A stretch of DNA of 64,000 nt, from NCBI RefSeq assembly GCF_030815405.1, contig NZ_JAUSWX010000001.1, positions 2,542,001 through 2,606,000 of the forward strand. Direction: 5' to 3'. Below the pieces are notes generated by a model that saw only the letters and a program-made list of their open reading frames with translations, was not told the DNA's origin and ran no database searches. Within the stretch, counting starts at the first letter, position 1. Every line of letters begins with the position of its first letter. Of this stretch, positions 25,992 to 35,221 are shown in pieces. This DNA is from Agromyces albus (lineage in GTDB: Bacteria > Actinomycetota > Actinomycetes > Actinomycetales > Microbacteriaceae). The translations under genes and the position numbers were made by a program.

Positions 25992-27161
25992 CTACGACAC
26001 CCCGATCACCGCCTCACGATCGGCGGTGGCGTGGATCGGCCCGGTCGTCGCGCTGAGCGGTCGCGCGTCGCGACCGGATCGCACGGCGATCACCTCGGCG
26101 AGGATCGACACGGCCGTCTCCTCGGGCGTCGCCGCGCCGAGGTCGAGACCGATCGGGGATCTCAGACGCTCGAGCTCGCCCGCGGTCGCGCCCGCCTCGC
26201 GGAGCAGCTCGACTCGCTCCTCGTGCGTGCGCCGGGAGCCGAGGGCGCCGACGTAGGCGACCGGCAGCGAGAGCGCGAGACGAAGGAGCGGAACCTCCGT
26301 GCGTGCGTCGTGGCTCAGCACGCAGATGACCGTGCGCTCATCGACATCGAGGCGGGCGAGATAGCCGACCGGACGCTGCGCGACCACCTCGTGCGCGGCC
26401 GGGAATCGATCGGCCGTTGCGAACGTCGGGCGGTGGTCGCACACGCTCACCCGGTAGCCGAGGAGCGCCGCCGCTGAGGAGAGCGCCTCGGCGAAGGCGA
26501 CGGCCCCGAAGATCACCAGGCGCGGCGGCGTGAGGCGGCTCTCGCAGAAGAACACGAGCTCGTCGCCGTCGCACTCGAAGTGCACGAGACCCGAACGGCC
26601 GGAGCGGACGCTTCGGTCGAGTTCGGCGACGATGCGCGCGGCGGAGATGCCGCGGACGCCCGCCGCGGCGAGCTCGACATCGTCGAGCTCGGGCGCGCTG
26701 TCGGAAGGGCCAGCGCCTCGGGCGCCGGGGCCGCTCCGGCCCGGGACCACGACGCGACCGAGCAGGGCGGCCGGGCCGGCCACGAGCGTCGCGATCCCGC
26801 TCGACTCCCCGTCGAGCACCCGGTCGAACGGAACGGGGTCGAGGAGGCCGGGGCCGGCGGACTGCACGAACACGTCGATCTCGCCGCCGCAACTGAGCCC
26901 CACTGCGAAGGCGCTCTCGTCGTCGATGCCGAATCGGCCGTGCTCGACACCTGAGCCGTGGAGCACGCGTTCGCAGAGCTCGTACACCGCTCCTTCGACG
27001 CAACCGCCCGACACGCTCCCAGTGACCCGGCCGTCGAGGTCGACGATCATCGACGCACCCGGATCGCGCGGCGCGGAGCCCGAGACGGCGGTCACCGTCG
27101 CGAGCGCGAACCGCTCGCCGCGCGCGAGTCGCGCGCTGATCTCCGCCGACAGCTCGAGCAC
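25992..27161 (-). CDS. XdhC/CoxI-family molybdenum cofactor insertion protein
   Basis: This 389-residue protein has an N-terminal XdhC/CoxI domain (VTAVSGSAPRDPGASMIVD and GSVSGGCVEGAVYE, about 22-65) and a C-terminal Rossmann domain (about 230-370; LVIFGAVAFAEALSS and VGALGSRRTHEERVE). XdhC proteins bind molybdenum cofactor, help sulfurate it and load it into xanthine dehydrogenase. The likely start is GTG 27161, with GGGGAGG four bases ahead, a little close. It is divergent from the allantoinase gene, and the XDH genes lie just downstream on the same strand. Confidence 0.85.
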   Translation of the reverse strand: MLELSAEISARLARGERFALATVTAVSGSAPRDPGASMIVDLDGRVTGSVSGGCVEGAVYELCERVLHGSGVEHGRFGIDDESAFAVGLSCGGEIDVFVQSAGPGLLDPVPFDRVLDGESSGIATLVAGPAALLGRVVVPGRSGPGARGAGPSDSAPELDDVELAAAGVRGISAARIVAELDRSVRSGRSGLVHFECDGDELVFFCESRLTPPRLVIFGAVAFAEALSSAAALLGYRVSVCDHRPTFATADRFPAAHEVVAQRPVGYLARLDVDERTVICVLSHDARTEVPLLRLALSLPVAYVGALGSRRTHEERVELLREAGATAGELERLRSPIGLDLGAATPEETAVSILAEVIAVRSGRDARPLSATTGPIHATADREAVIGVS

Positions 27162-27269
27162 GATGCCTCCCCGTTTTTCCGTCGATCCTACGTCCGCGGG
27201 CCCCGTGCGGGATGATGTGCGTGCAACGAGCTGGAAATGGGGCGCTGTTATGGTCCCTGCGGAGGAAAC

Positions 27270-28610
27270 ATGACGGCAATCGACGACCAGTACGACCTCG
27301 TCGTGCACGCCGAGTCGGCGTTCATCGACGGGGCGTTCCGCGCCGCGACGATCGCGGTCCGCGACGGCGTGATCGCCGCGATCGAGCCTCCTGGGCCGGC
27401 CGGGGTCGATGCAAGGTCGGAGGTGACCCTCGCCCCCGGTGAGCGGCTGATCCCGGGGGTCGTCGACACGCACGTGCACGTCAACGAGCCCGGACGCACC
27501 GAATGGGAGGGCTTCGCGAGCGCGACGCGTGCGGCCGCTGCGGGCGGCGTCACGACGATCGTCGACATGCCGCTCAACAGCATCCCGCCCACGATCGATC
27601 CCGCCGCCCTCGCGGTCAAGCGCGCCTCGGCCGCTCCGCAGGCCGTCGTCGACGTCGGCTTCTGGGGCGGCGCGGTGCCGGGCAACCTCGGCTCGCTGCG
27701 CGAGTTGCACGACGCCGGCGTGTTCGGCTTCAAGTGCTTCCTCGCTCCGTCGGGCGTCGACGAGTTCCCCCACCTCGATCACGCCGGACTGCTCGCGGCG
27801 CTCCGCGAGCTCGCCGAGTTCGACGGACTGCTCATCGTGCACGCTGAGGATCCGTCGGTGCTCACGGCGCACGAGAACGACGGCGGGCCGAGCTATCCGC
27901 GGTTCGTCGACTCGCGCCCGCCCGAGGCCGAGCTCGTCGCCATCCAGGGTGTCATCGACGGTATCCGCGAAACCGGCGGCCGAGCGCACATCCTGCACCT
28001 CTCCTCGGCGGCGGCGCTCCCGCTCATCGCCGAGGCGAAGGCGGAGGGCCTTCGGCTCACCGCCGAGACGTGCCCGCACTACCTCACGCTCGATGCCGAG
28101 CACATCCCCGACGGCGCCACCGAGTTCAAGTGCTGCCCGCCGATCCGCGACGAGGGCAACCGCGACCGGCTCTGGCAAGGCCTGCTCGACGGCGTGATCG
28201 ACCTCATCGTCTCCGACCACTCCCCCGCGACGGCCGAGTTGAAGCTCGGGTTCGACGGCGACTTCGGCCGGGCCTGGGGCGGTATCGCCGGGCTGCAGCT
28301 CAGCCTCGCGAACGTATGGACCGAGGCGGCTCGCCGCGGCACCGGCCTCGAACGCGTGCTCGGCTGGATGTCGCAAGCGCCGGCAGAGTTCGCCGGGCTC
28401 GCGGGCAAGGGTCGCATCGCGGTCGGTGCCGACGCTGATCTCGTCGCTTTCGCGCCCGACACCGAGTTCACCGTCGTGCCCTCTGCGCTCGCCCACAAGA
28501 ACCCGGTCTCCGCGTTCGCGGGCGCACGACTGCGAGGTGTCGTCTCGACCACGTGGCTCCGCGGCACCGCCACCACGGGTGAACCGCGCGGGCGGCTGCT
28601 CGCGCGGTGA
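27270..28610 (+). CDS. allB: Allantoinase
   Basis: This 446-residue cyclic amidohydrolase has the metal motif [19 protein letters not shown] (His at about 68 and 70), the carboxylated Lys in [12 protein letters not shown] (about 155), further metal His residues in LLIVHAEDP (about 191) and HILHLSS (about 243), and the Asp in IVSDHSP. The GRTEWEGF and PLNSIPPT stretches favour allantoinase over dihydropyrimidinase or dihydroorotase. It opens the hydantoin ring of allantoin to allantoate. ATG 27270 is preceded by GGAGG; an upstream ATG in frame has no such site. Confidence 0.92.
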   Translation: MTAIDDQYDLVVHAESAFIDGAFRAATIAVRDGVIAAIEPPGPAGVDARSEVTLAPGERLIPGVVDTHVHVNEPGRTEWEGFASATRAAAAGGVTTIVDMPLNSIPPTIDPAALAVKRASAAPQAVVDVGFWGGAVPGNLGSLRELHDAGVFGFKCFLAPSGVDEFPHLDHAGLLAALRELAEFDGLLIVHAEDPSVLTAHENDGGPSYPRFVDSRPPEAELVAIQGVIDGIRETGGRAHILHLSSAAALPLIAEAKAEGLRLTAETCPHYLTLDAEHIPDGATEFKCCPPIRDEGNRDRLWQGLLDGVIDLIVSDHSPATAELKLGFDGDFGRAWGGIAGLQLSLANVWTEAARRGTGLERVLGWMSQAPAEFAGLAGKGRIAVGADADLVAFAPDTEFTVVPSALAHKNPVSAFAGARLRGVVSTTWLRGTATTGEPRGRLLAR

Positions 28611-28646
28611 TCCGGCAGCGTCCCGATGGGTCGAGTAGCGCCGGGG

Positions 28647-28991
28647 TCAGCTGCCGCGATAGGTCGAGTAGGCGAACGGGCTGAGCAGCAACGGCACGTG
28701 GTAGTGCTCGGATGCCTCGGCGATCTCGAACACGATCGAAACCTCGGGGTAGAACGCCGGCTGGTCGCCGAAGTACGCGCCCGTGTCGAAGACGACGCGG
28801 TAGACGCCCTCGGGCAACTCCTCAGGGCCGAGGTCGGACACGCGACCGTCGGCGTCGGTGACGGCGGCGGCGATCGGCGCCCAGGCGGCACCGACATCGG
28901 TACGGGCTTCGAGCCGCACGTCGACGCCCTCGGCCGGCCGGCCCGTCACGGCGTCGAGCACGTGACTCGTGACGTGGCTGCGGCCGGTCAT
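28647..28991 (-). CDS. 5-Hydroxyisourate hydrolase (transthyretin-related)
   Basis: This 114-residue protein has the HIUase motifs: HVTSHVLDAVTGRPAEGVDV near the N-terminus (catalytic His), the central Arg, and the C-terminal tetrapeptide-containing end HYHVPLLLSPFAYSTYRGS, the hallmark YRGS of this family. It hydrolyses 5-hydroxyisourate from uricase to OHCU. The ATG at 28991 overlaps the stop of the OHCU decarboxylase gene by four bases, so consecutive pathway steps are co-translated. An upstream in-frame ATG lies inside the decarboxylase gene and is not needed. Confidence 0.93.
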   Translation of the reverse strand: MTGRSHVTSHVLDAVTGRPAEGVDVRLEARTDVGAAWAPIAAAVTDADGRVSDLGPEELPEGVYRVVFDTGAYFGDQPAFYPEVSIVFEIAEASEHYHVPLLLSPFAYSTYRGS

Positions 28992-29503
28992 GCCGCCACC
29001 CCGATCGGCCACGCGGCATCCGCGTACATCCGTTCGAGGCGAAGCAGCGTGATCTCGCGCAGCTGCTCGCCGACGACGGCGAGCTCGGCGGCGTCGTCGT
29101 GCTGCAACCGCCTCGAGAGCTCGCCGAGGATCTCGGCCCGAGAGCGCCCCGCGGCGCGGATCAGGAAGACCCGGCCGAAGCGCTCCTCGTACGCGCGATT
29201 GCCGGCGGCGATCGCTGCGGCGAGCTCGGGATCCTCAGCGTCGGCCGACGATTGCTCGGAGCGGGAGAACCGCTCGGCCATGCCGGTGCCGGTGGGCTTC
29301 TCGCCGATGCGCGGGTGGCTCGCGAGGGCCTCGTCGATCTCTGCGGGCGAGAGCGGGGAGGCGGCGTCGGATGCCGCGGCGAGCAGCGAGTCGAGGGATT
29401 CGTACGGTGCGGCATCCGCCACCTCGTCGACCCAGCGGGCGACATGCAGGCACGCTCGCAGCTCGTCTCGGAACCGCTCTCGGGCATCGGTGGACACGTT
29501 CAT
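28988..29503 (-). CDS. OHCU decarboxylase
   Basis: This 171-residue helical protein matches 2-oxo-4-hydroxy-4-carboxy-5-ureidoimidazoline decarboxylase. Catalytic His is in ASHPRIGEKP (about residues 60-69), and the substrate-binding EQSSA and YEERFGRVFLIRAAGRS stretches are present. It makes S-allantoin from OHCU. The ATG lies 46 bases from the divergent MobA-like gene, with GGAG about five bases ahead. It overlaps the HIU hydrolase gene by four bases. Confidence 0.92.
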   Translation of the reverse strand: MNVSTDARERFRDELRACLHVARWVDEVADAAPYESLDSLLAAASDAASPLSPAEIDEALASHPRIGEKPTGTGMAERFSRSEQSSADAEDPELAAAIAAGNRAYEERFGRVFLIRAAGRSRAEILGELSRRLQHDDAAELAVVGEQLREITLLRLERMYADAAWPIGVAA

Positions 29504-29549
29504 CGTGACTCCTCCCCCGCCGCACGCGCGGCTCGGGTTAACTGTAGCC

Positions 29550-30119
29550 ATGACCGCCTCGCTCCTCGGAGTGCTCCTCGCCGCGGGTGCCGGCACGCGA
29601 ATGGGTCGCCCGAAGGCGCTCGTCCGCGACGGGTCGGACGTGCCGTGGGTCGTCGACGGATGCCGGATGCTTCGTGCGACCGGATGCGACCAGGTCGTCG
29701 TCGTGCTCGGCGCCGAGGCCGACGTCGCTCGCGCCCTCGTTCCAGCCGAGGCCGACGTCGTCGTCGCCGCGGACTGGGCGCTCGGACTCTCCGCGTCGCT
29801 CCGCGCCGGGCTCGAGTTCGCCGCGGGCACCGACGCCGACGCGGTGCTCGTGAGCCTCGTCGACCTCGCCGGGCTGCCCCCTGCAGTGGGCCGGCGGGTC
29901 GTCGACGCGGCGGGCTCCGGGCCAGCGCGCCACGCGGCGCTCGCCCGGGCCGTCTTCCACGGTCGTCCGGGGCATCCGGTGCTCATCGGCCGCGACCACT
30001 GGGCGGCGGTGGCGACCGAGGTCTCGGGCGACGCCGGGGCGGGCGGGTACCTCGCCCGGCACGATGCCGCTCGGGTCGAGTGCGGCGATCTCAGTGCTGG
30101 GCTCGACCGGGATCGTTGA
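29550..30119 (+). CDS. Nucleotidyltransferase, MocA/MobA-like (likely molybdenum cofactor cytidylyltransferase)
   Basis: This 189-residue protein has the NTP-transferase loop LLAAGAGTRMGRPKALV (about 9-25) and the metal-binding SLVDLAGLP (about 105-113). MocA-type enzymes add CMP to molybdopterin for xanthine-dehydrogenase-family proteins, and the XDH and XdhC genes are 2.4-7.3 kb away, so this is the likely role. A GMP-adding MobA or a sugar nucleotidyltransferase is less likely in this setting. A TTAACT hexamer ends six bases before the ATG, and there is no Shine-Dalgarno, so translation may be leaderless. Confidence 0.75.
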   Translation: MTASLLGVLLAAGAGTRMGRPKALVRDGSDVPWVVDGCRMLRATGCDQVVVVLGAEADVARALVPAEADVVVAADWALGLSASLRAGLEFAAGTDADAVLVSLVDLAGLPPAVGRRVVDAAGSGPARHAALARAVFHGRPGHPVLIGRDHWAAVATEVSGDAGAGGYLARHDAARVECGDLSAGLDRDR

Positions 30120-30131
30120 GCGACCGCTCCG

Positions 30132-31040
30132 TCACACGCCCTCGATCTCCGCGAGGCCGCGGTAGGTGGCGTCGATGCCGGCGATGCGGGAACGACCGCG
30201 CCGGATGTCGGCGCCGAGCACGGCGCTCGCGACGAGGCTCACGAGGCTCATCGCGCTCGCGTAGCTGTCGAACGCCGCCGGACTCTCGAGCGGGCACTCG
30301 ATGATGAGGTCGGCGCGCGCGGCGAGGGCCCGCCCGCTCGGATCGGTGATGAGGATGCATCGCGCCCCCGTCGCCACGACGGCGTCGAGGATCTCGGCGA
30401 ACCGCGCCGGGCGACGCCGGAACCCGACGAGCACGACGACATCGCCCTCGCCGAGGTCGGCGAGGTCTTCACCGAGGGATTGCCCGGGTTGCGGGGCGAT
30501 TCGCACGCGGCCGCGGCACTGCACGAGTTGTTCGCGCACGTGCAGGGCGACCGGGTAGCTGTTCCGGTAGCCGACGACGAGCACCTCGCGGGCCTCGACG
30601 AGCGCGCTGACGACGGCGTGCAGGGTTCCGCCGGCGAGCGCGTCGAGCAAGCGGGCGAGATTCTCCCGCTCCGATGCGAGCAGCGCGGCGACTCCCTCGG
30701 GCGAGGCGGCAGGCGCGCCCGCGGCCCCGAGCGGCGTGCCGGCGCTCCGCCGGGCCAGCACGTGCTCGCGCACCTCGTGCGAGCTCGCGAACCCGAGCCG
30801 CCGGTAGAGGCGGCTCACGGTCGCCTTCGAGACACCGCTCATGCCGGCGAGTTCGCTCGAGTTGTACACGGCGAGTTCGCTCACGTGATCGAGGATGAAC
30901 TCGGCGACGCGCTGCTCCTGCGGAGTGAGCTGCGGCATCGCCGCCTCGATCCGGTGCTCGATGTCGCCGACCGCTCCCGACGCGGGAGCCGAGGCCGGGG
31001 CCGGTGCCGGAATCGGTGCCGGGGCCTGGGCGGTCGTCAT
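30132..31040 (-). CDS. MurR/RpiR-family transcriptional regulator
   Basis: This 302-residue regulator starts with a Pro/Ala-rich tail (1-23), then an HTH_6 domain (about 24-100; LTPQEQRVAEFILDHVSELAVYN and SGVSKATVSRLYRRLGFA) and a SIS domain (about 140-270; VLVVGYRNSYPVALHVREQL and DPSGRALAARADLIIEC). RpiR proteins use the SIS domain to sense phosphorylated sugars or, in purine clusters, pathway intermediates. It is co-transcribed with allantoate amidohydrolase (4-base overlap) and the aminotransferase, so it probably controls purine catabolism. Its sites may be the repeats near 33567-33616. Confidence 0.85.
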   Translation of the reverse strand: MTTAQAPAPIPAPAPASAPASGAVGDIEHRIEAAMPQLTPQEQRVAEFILDHVSELAVYNSSELAGMSGVSKATVSRLYRRLGFASSHEVREHVLARRSAGTPLGAAGAPAASPEGVAALLASERENLARLLDALAGGTLHAVVSALVEAREVLVVGYRNSYPVALHVREQLVQCRGRVRIAPQPGQSLGEDLADLGEGDVVVLVGFRRRPARFAEILDAVVATGARCILITDPSGRALAARADLIIECPLESPAAFDSYASAMSLVSLVASAVLGADIRRGRSRIAGIDATYRGLAEIEGV

Positions 31041-32326
31041 CGCGCGCCGCCGAGTCGTTCGGGCTCGGCCCGCACGCGATCGGCGACCACGAGCACCGCG
31101 GCCTCGAACGCGTCGAGTGCGAGCGCGACATCCTGCAGCGTCACCGTCTCGTCGGGGTGGTGGCTGATGCCGCCGTTGCCGCAGCGCACGAAGAGCATCG
31201 CGATGTCGGTGACCGCGCTCACGGCCATGCCGTCGTGCCCGGCGCGACTCCAGATGGTCATTGGCTCCGCGTCGCCGGTGTGACGGATGCCGCTCGCCAC
31301 GGCATCCCGCAGCCACCCCGCGCACGGCGTGGAGTCGGCGCGGTAGATCTCCCGCGACTCGAAGCGCAGCCCACGGCGCTCGGCGATCTCGCGGGCACGG
31401 CGGCGGATGTCGGCGAGCGTCCGGTCGCGATCCTCGTCGGACTCGGCGCGCAGGTCGAGGCTGAAGTCGACCCGGCCCGGAATCACGTTGACGCCGCCCG
31501 GGAAGGCCTGCAGGCGGCCCACGGTCGCGATCACCCCTGATCCGCGGCCGATCTCCTCGATGCCGACGACGAGTTCGCTCGCGCCGACGAGCGCGTCGCG
31601 GCGCCGGTTGTACGGCGTGCCGCCAGCGTGGCCGGCCACGCCCGTCATCGTGAACTCGAATCGGCGGGCGCCCGCGATCGAGGAGACCACGGCGAGCGCC
31701 CGGTCGGCGTCTTCAAGGTGGGGGCCCTGTTCGATGTGCACCTCGAGGTAGCCGACGAGCGACTCGGGGCGTCGTGCGGCGCTCGGGATGCGCGACGGGT
31801 CGAGGCCGAAGTCGATGAGCGCCTCGCGGAGGGTGAGGCCGTCGCGGTCGCGCGACTCCCACCACTCGGGATCGAACTCGCCCGCGAGCGCGCGGCTGCC
31901 GAGCAGGGCGTTGCCGAACCGGGTGCCCTCTTCGTCGGTGAAGCCCACGACCTCGAGCGCGAACGGCAGCCGCTCGCTGCGCCGGGCGAAGCGTGCAGCG
32001 ACCTCGATGGCGAGGAGTACTCCGAGCATGCCGTCGTACCGGCCCGCGTCACGCACGGTGTCGAGGTGCGAGCCGAGGAGCAGTGCCGGCAGGCCGGGAT
32101 CGGCGCCCTCGAGCCGAGCACACTGGTTGCCGCCGGCATCCTGCCACGCGGTGAGCCCGGCCTCCTCCATCCATCCGGCCGCGAGATCGTTCGCCTTGCG
32201 ATGTTCTGGCGAGAGGTGCACGCGCTCGAGCAGTTCGGGGCTCGACGAGATCGCGGCGAGCTCGTCGCACCGGTCGAGCACCCGCTCCGCGATCGTGATC
32301 GAATCGGGTGCGGGCCGCGAGGTCAT
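31037..32326 (-). CDS. Allantoate amidohydrolase / N-carbamoyl amino acid hydrolase (M20 family)
   Basis: This 429-residue Zn-dependent hydrolase has the metal motifs GSHLDTVRDAGRYDG (about 89-103), FTDEEGTRFG and LEVHIEQGPHLE, a lid/dimer domain, and a final His in GISHHPDE. The family includes AllC (allantoate to ureidoglycine, CO2 and ammonia), N-carbamoyl-L-amino acid hydrolase and ureidoglycolate hydrolase; AllC is favoured by the surrounding urate and allantoin genes. It overlaps the aminotransferase gene upstream and the rpiR gene downstream by four bases each. Confidence 0.82.
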   Translation of the reverse strand: MTSRPAPDSITIAERVLDRCDELAAISSSPELLERVHLSPEHRKANDLAAGWMEEAGLTAWQDAGGNQCARLEGADPGLPALLLGSHLDTVRDAGRYDGMLGVLLAIEVAARFARRSERLPFALEVVGFTDEEGTRFGNALLGSRALAGEFDPEWWESRDRDGLTLREALIDFGLDPSRIPSAARRPESLVGYLEVHIEQGPHLEDADRALAVVSSIAGARRFEFTMTGVAGHAGGTPYNRRRDALVGASELVVGIEEIGRGSGVIATVGRLQAFPGGVNVIPGRVDFSLDLRAESDEDRDRTLADIRRRAREIAERRGLRFESREIYRADSTPCAGWLRDAVASGIRHTGDAEPMTIWSRAGHDGMAVSAVTDIAMLFVRCGNGGISHHPDETVTLQDVALALDAFEAAVLVVADRVRAEPERLGGAR

Positions 32327-33510
32327 GCCGTCACTTCCGCGTAGACGTCGCGCGCCGCGCCGACGCCGGCGCCCGCGGTGAGTCGGTGCCCTTCGGCGCG
32401 GAGCACCTGCTCGAGCGCAGCGAGCGTCGTGAGCACCGCGTCTTTGCGGGCGTTGTAGCCCATGGTGCCGATGCGCCAGATCTTGCCGTGCAGCGGCCCG
32501 AACGAGGTGCCGATCTCGATCGCGAAGTCCTCGAGCAGCGCCGTACGCACCCGGTCGCCGTCGACGGCGTCGGGGATGAAGACGCCGACGACGTTGTTCA
32601 TGCGATGCTCCCGGTCGCCGAAGATCCGAAGGCCGAGCGCCGCGACCCCCTGCGCCATCGCGGCACCGTGGAGCCGGTGACGTTCGATCGCGGCATCCAT
32701 GCCCTCCTCGACGAGGAGGCGGGCGCACTCGCGCGCACCGTAGAGCATCGAGGTCGCCTCGGTGTGGTGGTTGAGCCGCTTCTCGCCCCAGTAGTCGAGG
32801 ATCATCGCGAGGTCGAAGTAGTTCGAGCGGATGGGGTCGTCGCGCACAGCGTCGCCCTCGGCACGGATGCCGGCCTCGACGCTCTTGCGCGACTCGATAC
32901 GCGCGACCGCCTTCGGGGAGAGGCTGATCGGCGAGCTTCCCGACGGGCCGCCGAGGCACTTCTGCAGGCCGGCCGTGGCGGCGTCGAGGCCCCAGGCGTC
33001 CATCTCGAAGGCGTTGCCGCCGAGCGAGGCGGTGACATCCGTGTAGAAGAGCACGCCGTGGCGTTCGCAGATCTCGCCGAGCTCGTCGAGCGGCTGCGCC
33101 ACGGTGGTCGACGTGTCGCCGTGCACGACCGCGAGGAGCGCGGGCTTCACCTCGACGATCGCCTGCTCGATCGACGCCGACGTGAAGATGCCACCCCACT
33201 CGATCTCGCGCGTGTGCACCTCGGCGCCGGCGCGCCCGGCGATCTCGGCGAGGAGGTGGCCGAAGCGACCGAAGATCGGCACGAGCACCCGGTCGCCGGG
33301 GGCGACGAGGGAGACGATCGCGGCTTCGATGCCCGCTCGCGAGGTGCCGTCGACGAGGAGCGTCGCCGCATTGCCCGTGCGGAACACCCCGCGATAGAGC
33401 TCCATCGTCTCGTTCATGTACGCCGTCATCGCGGGATCGTACTGGCCGATCAGCTGGGCCGACATCGCGCGCAGCACACGCGGGTCGGCATTCACCGGGC
33501 CGGGGCCCAT
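32323..33510 (-). CDS. PLP aminotransferase, (S)-ureidoglycine--glyoxylate type
   Basis: This class V aminotransferase (395 residues from ATG 33510) has MGPGPVNADPRVLRAM at the N-terminus, the PLP Asp/Thr region FYTDVTASLGGNAFEMDAWGLD and the Schiff-base Lys in TAGLQKCLGGPSG (about 190). In purine clusters this family (PucG/HpxJ) transaminates ureidoglycine with glyoxylate, giving glycine and oxalurate; alanine-glyoxylate exchange is the alternative. The family usually begins about ten residues earlier. In-frame codons upstream read IAVAPINPPARLL behind GGGAG, but with only AUC or similar as start, so the true start is open. Confidence 0.82.
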   Translation of the reverse strand: MGPGPVNADPRVLRAMSAQLIGQYDPAMTAYMNETMELYRGVFRTGNAATLLVDGTSRAGIEAAIVSLVAPGDRVLVPIFGRFGHLLAEIAGRAGAEVHTREIEWGGIFTSASIEQAIVEVKPALLAVVHGDTSTTVAQPLDELGEICERHGVLFYTDVTASLGGNAFEMDAWGLDAATAGLQKCLGGPSGSSPISLSPKAVARIESRKSVEAGIRAEGDAVRDDPIRSNYFDLAMILDYWGEKRLNHHTEATSMLYGARECARLLVEEGMDAAIERHRLHGAAMAQGVAALGLRIFGDREHRMNNVVGVFIPDAVDGDRVRTALLEDFAIEIGTSFGPLHGKIWRIGTMGYNARKDAVLTTLAALEQVLRAEGHRLTAGAGVGAARDVYAEVTA

Positions 33511-33566
33511 GAGCAGGCGGGCGGGCGGGTTGATCGGTGCGACGGCGATGATGACTCCCTGAATCT

Positions 33567-33616
33567 CGTGTTTCAGGACACCAGTCTACGCAACGCCGGT
33601 TTCAGGCGTGTTTCAG
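33567..33616. promoter_or_regulatory. Repeated CGTGTTTCAG motif, candidate operator
   Basis: CGTGTTTCAG occurs at 33567-33576 and 33607-33616, 40 bases apart (about four helical turns), with a partial copy GGTTTCAGG between. They lie ahead of the aminotransferase-amidohydrolase-rpiR operon; the outer copy is inside the end of the amidase gene. Spacing on one DNA face suggests a dimeric regulator such as the RpiR protein, but this is unproven. Confidence 0.3.
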
Positions 33617-35221
33617 CTGCTCCGACCAGCCGATCGCCGCGTCGACGAGTGCGACATCGCTGGCGCGGGGCCCCACGAAGCAGACGCCGATCGGCGCGCC
33701 GTCGGCCGTGAGCCCCGGCACCGACACGGCCGGCCGCCCGGTGGCACCGGCGACGGCGGTCATCCTGAGGGTCGCCGCACGGATCGCCTCGATCTCGGCG
33801 CCATCGGCGTCGACGGCGGGAGCGACGGATGCCGCCGACGGCAGCACGAGCACGGCGTCGCCCAGCGCGGCATCAAGTGCCCGTCGCGCTGCCTCGAGCC
33901 GGACGCGGGCATCGGACGCCGCTTCGGGCGTGATCGCCGCGGCCCATTCGAAGCGAGCCGCGACATCCGCCCCCAGGGCCCCCGGATGCGCCTGGATCCA
34001 CGCACCGTGCGCCGCCCAGGCCTCCGACGCCTGCACCGTGCGGAACGCGGCGTACAGCGCATCGAGGGCTTCGCCGCCGAACGCCGGGTCGTCGAGCTCC
34101 GAGATATCGGAGCCGCTCGCCGCGAGCGCGTCGACGGCCCTCGCGAAGGAGCGCGCGACCTCGGGCGTCGCCGACTCGGCGAGCGCCGCCGCCGTCACGA
34201 GCCGGGCGCCGACCCGGAGCTGCGACGCTGGATCGAGGCTCGCCCGCGCCGCCGCCGCGAGGGTCTCCCCGTCGCGCGTGAGCCAGCCGACCGTGTCGAA
34301 GCTCGGCGCGAGGGGCAGCACGCCCTCGGTGCTCACCGCCCCATGCGTCGTGCGCAGTCCCCACAGCCCCTGGTACGACGCCGGGATGCGGATCGACCCC
34401 GCCGTGTCGGTCGCGAGCCCGATCGTCGCGTGCCCCATCGCGACCGCCGCAGCCGGGCCACTCGACGAGCCGCCCGAGATCGCACCGGGCACGGCGGGAT
34501 TCGGCGGGGTGCCGTAGGCCGCGTTGCGTCCAGCGATGCTGTAGGCGAACTGGTCGGTCTGTGCGATGCCGCGAACGGATGCCCCTTCCGCCAGCAGCGC
34601 CCGCAGGCTCGCCGCCGAGCGCGGCTCGGGCCGTGCGCCCTCGAGGTACGCGGGCACTCCCGCCCCGATCGGGAACCCCTCGACCGCGAACACGTCCTTC
34701 ACGGCGAAGGTCAAGCCGTCGAGCGGGCCCGACGCCGACGCACGGAGGAGCGGCTCGCCGACCACGCGCCACACGCGCGGGTCGAGTGCCCGCGGCGGGG
34801 CCGACACGTGCGCGGCCGTGATGCGCCACGCGCCCTCCTGGCGCTCCCAGAGCTGGGTGACGAGCCCTCGACCGCCCGCGAGCGGGGCGGTCACCGCGGC
34901 GACCCACGCGTGGTGGTCGCCGATGGGCCGCACGTGCAGCGCTTCGATCACGCGCTTCGGCGCGCCACCGCGGCGGCCGCGGAACCGGGTGATCGTGTCA
35001 CGTCCGACGAGGAGCCCGCCCTCGTCGCCGCGAAGCGTCGCGTCGCCGGGCGCGAAGTACCCCTCGAGCGTCGTGAGGTCGTCGGACATGAGTGCAGCCT
35101 CGTATCCGAGTGCCGCCTCGACGAGACCGTCGGGCGCCCGGGCGCCCTCGGGGAGGTGCACGGGCACGCCGTAATGCACGCGCACACCATCGGCGCTCGG
35201 CTGCGGCATCCGCTCAGCCAC
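33602..35221 (-). CDS. AtzH-like (DUF3225) domain fused to amidase-signature enzyme
   Basis: This 539-residue protein has an N-terminal DUF3225/AtzH-like domain (about 25-145; YEAALMSDDLTTLEGYFAPG, then TQLWERQEGAWRITAAHVS) followed by an amidase-signature enzyme (about 150-535). The catalytic triad is visible: Lys175 in FAVKDVF, the cis-Ser in GGSSSG (about 252) and Ser276 in TDTAGSIRIP. In Klebsiella the separate HpxZ (DUF3225) and HpxY (amidase) proteins act late in urate breakdown, so an oxalurate-type substrate is a reasonable guess; allophanate hydrolase relatives are the other. GTG 35221 overlaps the upstream gene by eight bases; ATG 35209 is an alternative. Confidence 0.8.
   Translation of the reverse strand: MAERMPQPSADGVRVHYGVPVHLPEGARAPDGLVEAALGYEAALMSDDLTTLEGYFAPGDATLRGDEGGLLVGRDTITRFRGRRGGAPKRVIEALHVRPIGDHHAWVAAVTAPLAGGRGLVTQLWERQEGAWRITAAHVSAPPRALDPRVWRVVGEPLLRASASGPLDGLTFAVKDVFAVEGFPIGAGVPAYLEGARPEPRSAASLRALLAEGASVRGIAQTDQFAYSIAGRNAAYGTPPNPAVPGAISGGSSSGPAAAVAMGHATIGLATDTAGSIRIPASYQGLWGLRTTHGAVSTEGVLPLAPSFDTVGWLTRDGETLAAAARASLDPASQLRVGARLVTAAALAESATPEVARSFARAVDALAASGSDISELDDPAFGGEALDALYAAFRTVQASEAWAAHGAWIQAHPGALGADVAARFEWAAAITPEAASDARVRLEAARRALDAALGDAVLVLPSAASVAPAVDADGAEIEAIRAATLRMTAVAGATGRPAVSVPGLTADGAPIGVCFVGPRASDVALVDAAIGWSEQLKHA

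Noticed and set aside
25992..28496. Single 834-codon open frame covering xdhC and the allantoinase region
   Set aside because: Only the part from GTG 27161 has XdhC motifs; the rest is antisense to the clear allantoinase gene.
28620..28670. Two copies of GGTCGAGTAG near the HIU hydrolase end
   Set aside because: This resembles a common dispersed intergenic word in Microbacteriaceae; only two short copies are present and one lies across a stop codon, so no repeat element can be claimed.
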